Shown one piece after another: positions 1 through 10,520 of a stretch of DNA of 64,000 nt. Both the position numbers and the translations under genes were made by a program. The notes under the pieces are model-generated. The model saw only the letters and a program-made list of their open reading frames with translations. It was not told where the DNA came from and searched no databases. Origin of the DNA: Trematomus loennbergii (Eukaryota > Chordata > Actinopteri > Perciformes > Nototheniidae); NCBI GenBank assembly GCA_012861695.1, contig JAAOOA010000064.1, positions 837,295 to 901,294 on the forward strand, written 5' to 3'. Positions within the stretch are counted from its first letter, which is position 1. The number at the start of each line of letters is the position of its first letter.

Positions 1-50
1 TGTATTAAAAGTTTAACGTTTACCCTAAATAGAGGAGAGTTCCACTCATG

Positions 51-1762
51 CGGCTTTCACACCAGCGCTTTTCACTTTCTAGCTCCTAGCGAGAGCTTTT
101 CTGGTTCAGCTCCGGTTTCCCTTTTCAGCTCCCGCTCTGTTCACACCGCCCAGAGCTGCCGAGAGATTTTCTCCCACAACAACAACGGGCCGGGGACTGC
201 GTCGGGTCGACGATCGTGTTGCTTTTAATCATACGAAGCCAGATTCAATTAAATAACGACTTCTCCAACCTTATACTTTTCTCCAGAGTGCCGTGGTTCA
301 TTGTTTATTAATGTGTTTCATTTAGCGACCGCTACAGTGCTGGCTGCTCTTCCACGAGTGTATTCTCCCGTTAGCTCCGGGTTAGCTCACACGGCTCTAA
401 AGTATTCACTGTCTGACTGTCACACAAGCAGCTGATACATATCCCCAGTTCCCCTTAAGTGAATGTGTGTCAGTCTGAATTGACGCTGTTTGGCATCACA
501 ACGCTGTTATGAAAGTTTCTCTGGTATAACATGGGTGATGTTAGCATAGCAACCGAAGCTAAACTGACTACTTGCTAAGCCGTTTTCTACAGGCACTTTT
601 TACCGGCGTATTTTTCATTATGATTAGGGATGCTCCGATCGATCGGTCACCGATCGAGATCTGCCGATACTCACTCTCTACCGATCGATCGGTGCTCTCT
701 AAACATGCCGATCGCGAGGGCCGATCGCATGACGTAAAATACATGACACTTTTCTCTGTACGCGGCAAAACAAGCTCGCCAAAATGGCTTCACCGGTCTG
801 GCATTATTTAAGGTGTCCGAAAAAGACAGTAAAATAGCGGTATGCAACGTGCGTGTGAAGCAGAAATCCTGCAGCTCCACACGCTGTGATGGGCGGTGTG
901 AGCGGAGCGAAACACACAAGAGTTAGACCTAACACACTTAGCTATTTTATCTACCTCTGGAACAAGCTAAACTAGTTATAAATATGTTTATTCTTCACTG
1001 TCGGCCTCACACATTACTGGATCAGCGAGCTGCATGAGACGATACTGACGGGCTGTCAGGAGAGGGAGAGAGGGGGAGAGAGAGGGGGAGAGAGAGGGGG
1101 AGAGAGAGGGGGAGAGAGAGGAAAAGAGAGCGCTTGCTAATTTCTCCCGTGGTATTATCCAAAGTGAATGTAAACTTGAATAATATACATAATTTGAATG
1201 TAATAATTAAGTTGATTGTTGTTTGTGGAAGCTCCAGTGAATGAGCCCCATTAACTGAGTTTTAAACATCACTTTAAATGGAAGATTTAAAGTGATGTTT
1301 AAATCTTCCATTTAGGCCCCGCCCACTCGATCGGATCGGCGATCGGTATCGGCAGATACTGATTCCGGCGATCGGCGATCGGCCCCAAAATTGGCGATCG
1401 GAGCATCCCTAATTATGATTCTACTTGTGTTAGTCGGACATGACAACCTGTACAGCCCATGTATTGATTCCATCCGATAGCTGCTATAATAACAAACAAA
1501 ACGTCTGCCTGCTCTCCACAATGATCAATAACAGCGAACGGATGGTCAAAGTAAGGTTTCCTGCACGCCTCGACGTAAGCGACGCCGCGTCATAGCTCCA
1601 AAGCTCTTGCCTCTGGACCGACAACTTTTTGGAGCTGGAAGTGAACCGCATTCCGGAGCTATGACGCGCCGCCGCTGCGGTGTGAACAGGAAAAACCGGC
1701 GCTTTTCAGGCTCTAGCTACAGCTCCGAGCAGGAGCTGGAAAAGCGCCGGTGTGAAAGGGGC
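51..1762. mobile_element. DNA transposon with terminal inverted repeats, interrupted by a hAT MITE
   Basis: The left end (about 52-73) reads CTTTCACACCAGCGCTTTTC. The right end (about 1739-1762) is its near-perfect reverse complement, with GAAAAGCGCC followed by GGTGTGAAAG. Related sub-terminal copies of the motif (GTTCACACCGCC near 140, GCGGTGTGAACAG near 1676) lie inside each end, typical of a non-autonomous DNA transposon. CAT flanks both sides, so a 3-bp target duplication is possible but weak. The middle is displaced by a separate element at 625-1411. No transposase frame is visible. The superfamily is not assigned. Confidence 0.6.
625..1411. mobile_element. Non-autonomous hAT element
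   Basis: Termini are TAGGGATGCTCCGATC at 625 and the inverted GATCGGAGCATCCCTA ending at 1411. A perfect 8-bp duplication ATTATGAT lies at 617-624 and 1412-1419, the hAT signature. The interior is non-coding. It holds many GATCGG palindromes near both ends, a GAGAGAGGGGGA simple repeat (about 1060-1125) and a palindrome around 1262-1314 (TTTAAACATCACTTTAAAT against its inverse). It sits inside the element at 51-1762, so it is the younger insertion. Confidence 0.88.
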
Positions 1763-1797
1763 ATCACACACGTCTTGTCACAAATATGAGGTTCAAC

Positions 1798-3090
1798 CTG
1801 TTAACCCCCATTCCCAAATTGCAACATCTGCAAGAAACAGCGTCTGAGGGCTTCTTAACATTTAAAAACCTATTAATGTGTCATACCCACTTAACGGGAA
1901 GAAACTCAGCTATCAGACAATATTAACTATTTTTTGCAAAATGAAACTTAAGGGTAATAACAAAGGTTCTGAATTAGCCCTGAGCGAATAAATGCTAACA
2001 CACTTAGCACAGAAGTAAGGGATAATGTGCAGCGACGCGGTCATTATGGGGAAAAGAACACCGACAGGCTGATCAGGAGCCCGACGCGAAGCGGAGGGAT
2101 CTAGATCTGGCTTATTACACGGCCACATTCTCAACAAAGTAATGATATGACTCCCACTATTAATTGAAATGCTTTTATGGATTTAGAAAAGGATTTTATT
2201 GATTTAAAAAATAGTTGTATGTATTGATTTAAATTGACATGCATCCGCTAAGGTAAATAGTCCGTTGTTACCGTTTGAAAAAAAAAAACGTAGCAACGCA
2301 ACGGCAGGAAGGCGGAGCTTTTTGATTACAGATTTGAAAACATCGTTGCTTGCTTTAAAAGTAGCACAATTCATTATGTCAAACCTTGGAAAGTATCTAG
2401 ATATCCCTGCCCTAATGCCAAAGGAACTGCACACTGAATATGTGTCGCCGTTTGATGTCTATGTCTGGACCGCTGCGTAAAAAGGAGGGTTTCTGCCCGT
2501 TACTTCTCCGCTGTTTTCTTGTCGCTCTTGTCTTGTCAGTTAGAAAAGCAAACTGCATGCAGTTTGCTCGACCGGACTTGTTTGTGCAGATGTGAGCGTC
2601 CTTAACAACGGTCAATAAGTCCTTGACAGCGGTCTGTCTGTTCTGGATTAACAACGTGTCACGTGTTCTGAATTGACCAATCAGAATCGAGTATTCAACT
2701 AAGCCATGTAATAACTCACGTTAAAATACCCTTATTACTTATCGTATCTGCACAAACAAGGTATCGATTAGCAAGCTGAGATTGCACAGATTCGACAGGT
2801 ATTGGTATCATTACTGACCGATCCGAACTCGCGACATGAGAAGCTAACAAAGACATCACCCCACGTAGCATTAGGTAGCCAACACGGCAATATGTCTTAC
2901 CTTTGTTGTTTTCTGATCAAAAGTTGTCTTCAATGGCATTAAAACGATAAAAACGCTGCTGAAGATTAATCCATAGGTTAATCCAATGTGTCTGTGTCAC
3001 TTTGAAATGATTTCTGATAATCCATCAGCAATAAACCTAGTTTTAAGATTTCAGATTTCAGAGCGTAAGATAGGTTTCACTTTGGGCAAA
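1798..3090. repeat. Dispersed repeat related to the TTAA element at 16.9 kb and to 8.9-9.4 kb
   Basis: Stretches here recur elsewhere. 'CCAATGTGTCTGTGTCACTT' near 2983 matches 9345-9362. The segment around 2925-2955 (TTCAATGGCATTAAAACG) is the reverse complement of about 17,352-17,370. The segment 2105-2250 recurs almost base for base at 28,380-28,520. The left edge AACCTGTTAACCCCC resembles the 16.9-kb terminus. The boundaries, especially the right one, are approximate. No coding potential was seen. Confidence 0.55.
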
Positions 3091-3305
3091 CTGCGTGCGC
3101 ATAGCCCCCACTTGAGACACAGGAATCTGACATGAAGTCACGTGTTAGCTGGTTTAAAACACTGATATTCAAAATGCCTCACACATGGACCAATGATCAA
3201 GAAACACGTTCCACCTGACCAAACACCTGGTAGCATCATTGTTGGCTCATCAATCAGGATGTTAGCTATAAAAAGACCACAGGTGAAACTTTCTTACAGC
3301 AACAA

Positions 3306-3500
3306 TGGAAGCCAACATGGAAGCAAGAGCAAGAGGAAGAGGAAGAGCAAGAGGAAGAGGAAGAGCTGGGCTGAGAGTGAGAGGAGGAGGATGAAGAGGT
3401 GGGTGAGAGGGAGAGGAGGAAGAATGAGAGGTAGAGGTAGAGCTGGAGGGAGAGGACGTGGACAAAGAAGAATACTCTCTAATGAAATGAAATGTTATCA
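3306..3500 (+). pseudogene. Arg/Gly-rich N-terminal fragment of a fish transposase-like ORF
   Basis: From ATG 3306 the frame reads MEANMEARARGRGRARG, a run of RG dipeptides, then stops. An adjacent frame resumes GGRMRGRGRAGG and ends QRRILSNEMK. An RG-rich leader followed by a 'RR-TISNEI' helix start is familiar from fish ORFs of the IS630/Tc1-type transposase group (recalled from general knowledge, not searched). The following helix-turn-helix and catalytic domains are absent, because a MITE begins at 3545. This is a truncated, frameshifted relic, alternatively just a purine-rich simple sequence. Confidence 0.4.
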
Positions 3501-3544
3501 ACCATGGTGTGACGATGAGAGAGGCTGGACAGAGGGTAATCTAA

Positions 3545-4336
3545 TGGCGCATTTCCACTACACGGTCGGCCTCGGCCACGCTCGGTACGGCTCGGTACGG
3601 CTTGGCCACGTTGGGCCTTAACAGGGCCGACTCACTTCATGCTGCGCTTCCATTACAGTTAGGAACTGGGGTAGTATCTATAGTAACGCAGTGTAGGTGG
3701 AGCCGTGACGTCATCTTCAGTGAGAACTCAGAAAAACAACACAGCCGTTAGCTGTTAGCACTCAGAGCTCACAGCTCCTTATATATGTTCAGAAACTCGA
3801 CAAAAGTTAAACAAGTACAAACCACAGACTGCCTGTGTCATGGTGAATACAGTCGCTGCTTTATTTATGTCTGTATAGGCCGTTGTTGTGAGTGTGGACG
3901 GTCGTAGTATATACTGCGTTAGCTTAGCCGATCTCCATTTAGAAAACACGCATTTTAAAAGGTGTTTCTCCTGCCGTCTGTCTGCAGACTTGTCAAAGCA
4001 TTAATTCATGGTTTTTACTAACCGGTATCAGTATGTTGTTACTTCGGCATCATTTGAAACGTGTATTACAATTAAATCACGGTCAAATATGTCCATCTTG
4101 TTGTAGTTGTAGCCCCCTTGCAGCGCTCCTCTCTCTAGTTTAGCATACTCAGCCCGACTCAGCCCTGTTTGTTGGCCCCGATAGAACCACAATTTTATCG
4201 GGCCAGAAAAGAGGTGAAAAAGTGGCCCCGCGCCGTGCCGCGCCGGAACTAGGCCTAGTGGAAGCACAACCAAAAAAGGGGACGGCACGACACGGCACGC
4301 TTAAAGCGAGCTCCGCGCTGCAGTGGAACTGCGCCA
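3545..4336. mobile_element. PIF/Harbinger-like MITE, copy A
   Basis: The ends are TGGCGCATTTCCAC and the inverted GTGGAACTGCGCCA, flanked by TAA on the left and TTA on the right. The same family is present in the opposite orientation at 41,367-42,110, where both flanks are TAA. The shared interior includes the block around 3650-3720 (AGGAACTGGGGTAGT, then CGTGACGTCA). It is non-coding. Confidence 0.72.
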
Positions 4337-4626
4337 TTAGCTGATGTACTGTTGCCCCTGTAATCCGGACACTTAGACTTGAAAACAGGTTAGTCACCAG
4401 TAGCTCTGCATAATTCATGATATATCAGTGCTTATATCTGTTGCGTGAAAGGTATTTACTTCATTACTGTAATTGAATGGTTGGCATGTTGCATACTATA
4501 ACTGTACAAACATCCTGCACAATGTACTGTGGTAGACTGACTTGCATGCAACACAGACACTGACCAACCACTGTGTCTTTGTTGTTTATCTGAAGGACTG
4601 AGAAAGAGGTGTAGGTGGAAGGCTAA

Positions 4627-5692
4627 GGCCCCGCTCACACGGGAACGTTTGCGTTTATGCACAGTATGCGTATTAAAAAAAGTCTTCCGTTCACATGCAT
4701 TCGGTTCATTTAACGTGTCTGTTCAAACGAGGCCGCTGGAAACGCTGTAGTACATATGCCGGGACTGTAAGTGGCGCTGTAACTTCCGCCAAAATACACC
4801 AAAAGCAGCGAAGAAGTGCAGCCCAGAGCAGCCCCGCAGTAATGTTGCCATGGCTACCCTTCTGTTTACGCCCCACGGTGTATTTAGCAACATGTAGTAG
4901 TTCATGTAATTCTCCATGTCCACTTGTTGCTGATGGTTGTGGTAGAGGAGCTGTAGATTTTGCACTAATATCTGTAGCATGGTCAGTAGCAGTAGCACTA
5001 GCAGTAGCTACTGACAGGAGGAAGTGTGTGTGGCGATTGCTGGTATTCAGCGGGATATAGTCATTTCCTCAGCATGTAAATATATGGATAAATGCAACGG
5101 GGAAGTTAACTGAAAGAAACCGAATCTGTGGATATTGCATCGACTTTTTTGTGTGGATTATAAACATTTCTCTTTTTGCCGCCGGGCGCAGGAGCAATGA
5201 ACAATAATGGCCTGGATTAGGCAGTAAAGACAAGTTTGGTGTATCGCAGAGCGGACTGTTTAATTTTGTTTGTGTTGTTTGGCTGGAAAATTGTCAATAT
5301 AATGGATCAATGCATGAAATCTGACTCTGTTTATTTTGTTTGAGTATATTGGGCGTTAACAATTCTGGTTTGCCTTTTATAATATTATTTCATTCAAGAA
5401 CCCCTTGTGCGTTTAATTAACACAGCTATTTTTGATAGTTGCTACAGCAGTGAGCAGGAGAGGTGGGGAGAGGGAGAGGCGGGGCTATCGCTATTTTTTC
5501 AGGAAATATTCGTATCGAGGTGATTACACGGACTCGGTTGACCCCCCAGAGCGTTTTGTTTGCAAATCTATCCACCTTGGGACCCGTTATCGTTTGTGGG
5601 GTCAGTTTCTATCGGCCTCATGTAAATAATAGGGCTATACGCACGAGAAACTATGGAGATACAAGCAGTTTTCTCCTCGTGTAAACGGCGCC
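4627..5692. mobile_element. MITE with TAA target duplication
   Basis: The left end GGCCCCGCTCACACGGG pairs imperfectly with the right end CTCGTGTAAACGGCGCC. TAA flanks both sides (4624-4626 and 5693-5695), as expected for PIF/Harbinger-type insertion. Inside, the block CGCTGTAGTACATATGCC near 4743 is shared with the TTAA elements at 60 and 62.9 kb. No transposase is visible. Confidence 0.6.
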
Positions 5693-5976
5693 TAAGGGTT
5701 TTCAATGAGGCACAGGAAGCAGCAGTTACAAACTGGGTTTTGGCAAACAATGCATCACACTTAGAGAGATCCGAAGCATAGTAACTATGTGCTGAGATGC
5801 ATGTTGCACAATGTTCTTTTTGAATAAAATATGATTTATTTTCAACAACTCATTTGTATTTCTTCATTTACTGTATTTCTGTATAAGCAAGCAATCTTTC
5901 TCTGCAGAAACCTCTATGTACAGAGCATAGCCCATAACAGATGAAAGTGCTTTAGATTATGCTCAGCAGTGTGTAG

Positions 5977-6697
5977 TGTGGAGTCTATTTTTATATAACA
6001 TTAGAAAGACTGAGTCTTATTATTACATTATAAGCTTATTGTGCTCATTTATGTGGCTGTGACTTTGGAATAAATGGACCCAATCACCCCCCCAAGTTTT
6101 GATGGGGTGGACAGGAACGGAGGGAAAAGTAACATGAGAAAGTGTTTAGCTTGCAATATTGAAAGTATCAAGGTGGAGTGCAGAGACTGAGAGAACACAA
6201 AGAGGTAGTCAGAACAGCACATCGCACCGGCCTTGACTTTGTATGGGAGCCGCGCTCCCCTGCAAAGCTAGGAAGCAACATTATGGTTTCCCGCTATATC
6301 TGAAGAAACGTTAGAGAAAACAAATTAGTATGATGGTGCCAGAGTAGGGAGGGACTTCCACAGGCCGGCCGAATGCTGATTGGAGGATCGTGTTGCCAAG
6401 AGACCCTATCTGAGTCTGCACACCAACCAAAGAGAACCAAGTCTAAACCGCGGTATCTCTTCAGCAAGTCTTGACCAATCATAAATGTACGGGCAACGCC
6501 CTGTGTAATAAAATGTATTGTCGCACGAGGTTCGAGGCTCTTGACGGATTAGGTGGTTACAGATTATAGCTTTGCTAGCTGTGATTTCCAAGACGTGATG
6601 AGTCCTTGGCCAAGTGATATATATATCTTTTGCTCTCTTTACAATAAATAGTTAAACTTAGAAGTTGTCTGTCTTTTCTGGAATTCTGAACCCAACA
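5977..6697 (+). repeat. 5' LTR
   Basis: TG...CA boundaries, starting directly after GTAG. Contains AATAAA at about 6507 and a second AATAAA at 6643-6648, with TATATATATC near 6617. A segment of about 35 bp holding the second AATAAA (about 6640-6674) is absent from the 3' LTR. Confidence 0.88.
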
Positions 6698-6700
6698 AAG

Positions 6701-6720
6701 TGGTGACCCAAGACGTGATT
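6701..6720 (+). other. Primer-binding site, tRNA-Trp-like
   Basis: Three bases after the 5' LTR the sequence is TGGTGACCCAAGACGTGATT. The complement of the 3' end of vertebrate tRNA-Trp begins TGGTGACCCCGACGTGAT, so it matches except around one dinucleotide. This is inferred from remembered tRNA sequence and not searched. Confidence 0.65.
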
Positions 6721-8017
6721 TCCAAAAAGACGATTGGGGACTCCCGACTTCGAGTCCGAGGGACTGAAGGACAGGAGACCTCCTCCGGATTCCTATCAAT
6801 ACTCACATGGGCCCAAACTAAAGGTAAGCAGAAGCCTGTTGTATAACTACCAACATTCTGCATAGGTAGAATAGGACTGTTAGAAACTGTGAGTGTTGGT
6901 GGATGAAAAGAGGAGGTAATGTAAAATATATGAGACAACTGAAGTGTGGGGGGCAAGGGATATATTTCTGATAAGTGTGCACATGGTTTAGGTGTCCGGG
7001 ACCCTAGATTTAAAGTTAAGAGTCTGGGACCTTATCAGAAAAGAGATTAAATCCACCGCCGTGAGGAGGCTGTGGGTTGGGGGAAACGAAGAATAGGGCA
7101 AGTGATTGGATTTAAAGTAAGATATTTATAGTAAGTGAAGACTTTTTACCGAGAGCCTGTCTGGGACGGCATAGGTTTAAAAGGGTGATTACGTTAGGTG
7201 AGTGTCAGGGACAGCTTAGGGCATTTGAACAGAAAAATATAGCATTTGGTTGTGAAAAATATAGATTTTTACGTTGTTTTGGTGTAAAAGAACAGAAAAA
7301 ATAGATGAGAAAGTTTGGAAAAAGCTTATGTTAGTGAAAAAAAATTTTTTTTTTAAAAAAGGGAGTAAGAAGTATTTGTGGCTGAAGTGAAGCTCATTCC
7401 TGGTCAGGTGCTGCCATCTGGTGGCCAACAGGGTGTGGCACAAAACAAACAGAGACTAATGGTAAATTAAAGAATCTTTAGAGTGTAAACAGATAGGGAA
7501 AAACACAGTTTTACACTCAAACAATTTGCATGTCTGGATTAAGGACAGGGCATTTAGATAACACGAATAAGTGTTCACTAAAAGTGATAATATTAATAAT
7601 TATAATAGAAAGAAAACATAGGCCTACTCTTGAGTCAATTTACATTGTTGTGATCTGTTAGTATGCTTTCTGCTGGTTTTTACTGTTGTTCTAAGTAACA
7701 CTAGGATTTAAAATATTGGAGAATATGTGGGGATTTTCTTCTTGTGGGAAATATATGGAGCTTGAAATATGTGAGTATTTCATTTTATAGGAGAAAATGG
7801 TTTACTGAAAAAGTTGTTTTGAGTAAATATGTTACAAATGGTTGAAATAATTTATAAAAAAGAGTTCTGTAATATCATGAGGAGACATTCATTTTGTTGT
7901 TAAAATGGCATTTAACAACCAAGACAGATAGTATGATTAGAAAAAGACAGAGTGGAAAGGGTTGGATTTATTTAACCTCAGTGTGCTAGAATTTCTATAG
8001 GTAATGCGTCGCGAGAC

Positions 8018-10520
8018 CAGAGGCCTGTACTACGAAGCCGGATTTTTGCTTAGCCGGCTGACTTCAGGGAAAACTCTGGCTTTCCGGTCCTACGACGCTG
8101 GTTCTCTTTTTAGCGGGCTAGATCTCCATGGTAACTTATGCTGAGCGGCTAACCTCCTCGGGAGCAGGTTAGGTTGCAGGCTAAGAGATCAACTCAGTGA
8201 AAGCACCGCCTGCTGACCAATCAGAGCTCCGTGTGCAGAGTTTAAAGCGATCAAGTCATATTACAGGATAGAGGAAATACAGAAAAACTGCCGTTGCAGG
8301 AAAGACGGCCGGCAAAAATCAACTGACTGTGTGAACGTGAACATTAATAGAATATCCCCTCCTCCCATCTTCAGAGCAATCTGACTATTATAACATTAGC
8401 GTTAAGAAAGCTTACTTAAATATCTGCCACAACATAAGTAACCGGATCAGAGTAACATTAAGTACAGTCCGCGGCACTGTGAGTGCAGACGTCGATGTGT
8501 CCCATTATCATTCATATCATATCACCAGTGGCGGCTGGTGGAAAATATTTTAGGTGGGGCTGTGGAAATGGTGATCAAACAATACTAGAGGGGTCCGGGG
8601 GGATGCTCCCCTGTAAAAAATTTTGAGAAAAGACCCCTTAAATCATGACTTCTGGTGATGTTAGAGGGGGAGAGGGGGGGAGGGGGGGTAGGGGGGGGGG
8701 GGGAGAAGGACAATTTGAGGCTTAAAAATATGAGAAGACTGATCAATACCTCCATAACTTCAGTGTGGTTAGCTATGAATCTTCCAAACACCTTGTCCTG
8801 GACATAGTTTCTACAGCATAAACTGTGCAACAGTACAGTAGGCCCACACAAACTGCAGAACACCGGGCTTTGGGAACACTGATTTAATTCCCATTTAACC
8901 TGTTAAGGGGCTTTTTTCCCCTGTTTTTTTTCTCACGAAACTGTGTCTCAGGGCTTCTTAAAATGTAATAAACTATTCATGTGTCCTACTCAGAGGAAAC
9001 GCAGCTAACTGATGATATGAACCATGTTTACCGAAACAAAACACAAGTCTCACAAGAAGCGTCTAAATGAGCCCTGAGCGAAAAAATGCTAACGCACTCT
9101 AGGTATAAATCAATCGATATACTTATCGGATATGCACAAACAAGCTTACAAACTGAGATTCCACAGATTCTAGAAATATAAGTATCATCACTGAGCGATC
9201 AGAACTCGCGACAGGGGAAGCAAATACAGACATCACACGACGTAGCTTTAGGTAGCAAAACATGGAGATATGCTCACCTTTTGCAGAATAACAATTCTGA
9301 TCAAAAGCGAGAAAACGCAGCTGAAGGTTAATCCATAAATTAATCCAATGTGTCTGTCACTTTGAAAAATGATTGATGATCCATAATTCCATTTTTATGT
9401 CAAAAACTGAGTTTTCATTAGCTGTAGCTTCCAGAGTGTATGACAGCTTCCTGTTTTGTCTCCTTGGATACGAGTCCAAACAACTCACAGACTGCACCTG
9501 GCGCTCACGTAGGAGCCCTGTGACTATCAGATTTGACGACGCTGATTGGCTGAAATTATGTTTTCGCGGCAGAGTTTACACGTTACAGATAGCAACAGTC
9601 AGCTGCGAGTGGCTGCTGCTGCACTGGTTGAGGGCTCCTCTCTTAGCGCCCAGACGAGAGAAGGTACACGGGCAAGGCCAGGCAGGAAACATGTGACTTA
9701 TCAGTAACTTTAGACATCGTAACACAATTTTAAACGAGATTTTATTGTAGATTATACATTTTACTGATATCAATTATATAATATTTACCTTGTTCATTAA
9801 AATAAAAATAAAAATATATTGTTTTTTAAAATATATTTTTTTTTTTTTTATTTTTATTTTAATTTTTTAATATGGGAAGAGGTGGGGTGGCGCCCCTAGC
9901 GCCCCTATGGACCGGCCGCCACTGCATATCACATCATAATGTATCATATATTTCCTTATCTGAGTCAGCTGAGCCGTATCTGGCCGTGCAACACTCACAG
10001 TGTCACATACTGTATGCAGAAGTATTATTTTAAGCAACACATTAAGTTGACGAAACACTTGAGTCAAATGTAATTATAGTCAGATCGTGTCTTAGACGGG
10101 GCAGTGATATCATAAACCTGTTAATGTACGCATTCAAACTCTTTCTCTGTTACCAGCTGTATTCACCTTGCAGGTGCAGCTATGTGGCTTTGATCCTGGA
10201 TAAAGTGTTTAAGTCATGGATGTTTAAAGTTTAACTTCTTCATATTTGACTAATATTAAAGTTCACTTTTCATTCAGGAAGTATGACGCTGCGCTGTCAG
10301 TACGCTTGTCCATGTTTGTGATTGGTCGAATGCTCCAGATACCACCCCTTTCATGTGAACGCGCACCTAACTAGATAGGACACGGCTGGCTTGAGCGATC
10401 CACTTGATAACCAGCGTCGTAGGACAGTTTAGCGAGAGCGCGTATGTTTTGGATTGGGCCAACCGGCTAACTCAAACATATCCAGGTTAGGAAAATCCGG
10501 CTTCGTAGTACAGGCCTCTG
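8018..10520. mobile_element. DNA transposon with ~28-bp terminal inverted repeats, inside the LTR element
   Basis: The left end CAGAGGCCTGTACTACGAAG is the exact inverse of the right end CTTCGTAGTACAGGCCTCTG. GAC flanks both sides (8015-8017 and 10,521-10,523). A second inverted pair lies inside (TCCTACGACGCTGGT near 8089, ACCAGCGTCGTAGGA near 10,412). No transposase frame survives. A hAT element occupies 8526-9924. The superfamily is unresolved. Confidence 0.78.
8526..9924. mobile_element. hAT-type element nested in the 8.0-10.5 kb transposon
   Basis: Ends are CAGTGGCGGCTGGT and ACCGGCCGCCACTG. A perfect 8-bp duplication CATATCAC lies at 8518-8525 and 9925-9932. The interior has a G-rich run (8665-8705), an A/T-rich run (9795-9870) and a block (about 8895-9400) related to the repeat at 1.8-3.1 kb. 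No transposase frame was recognised. Confidence 0.88.
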
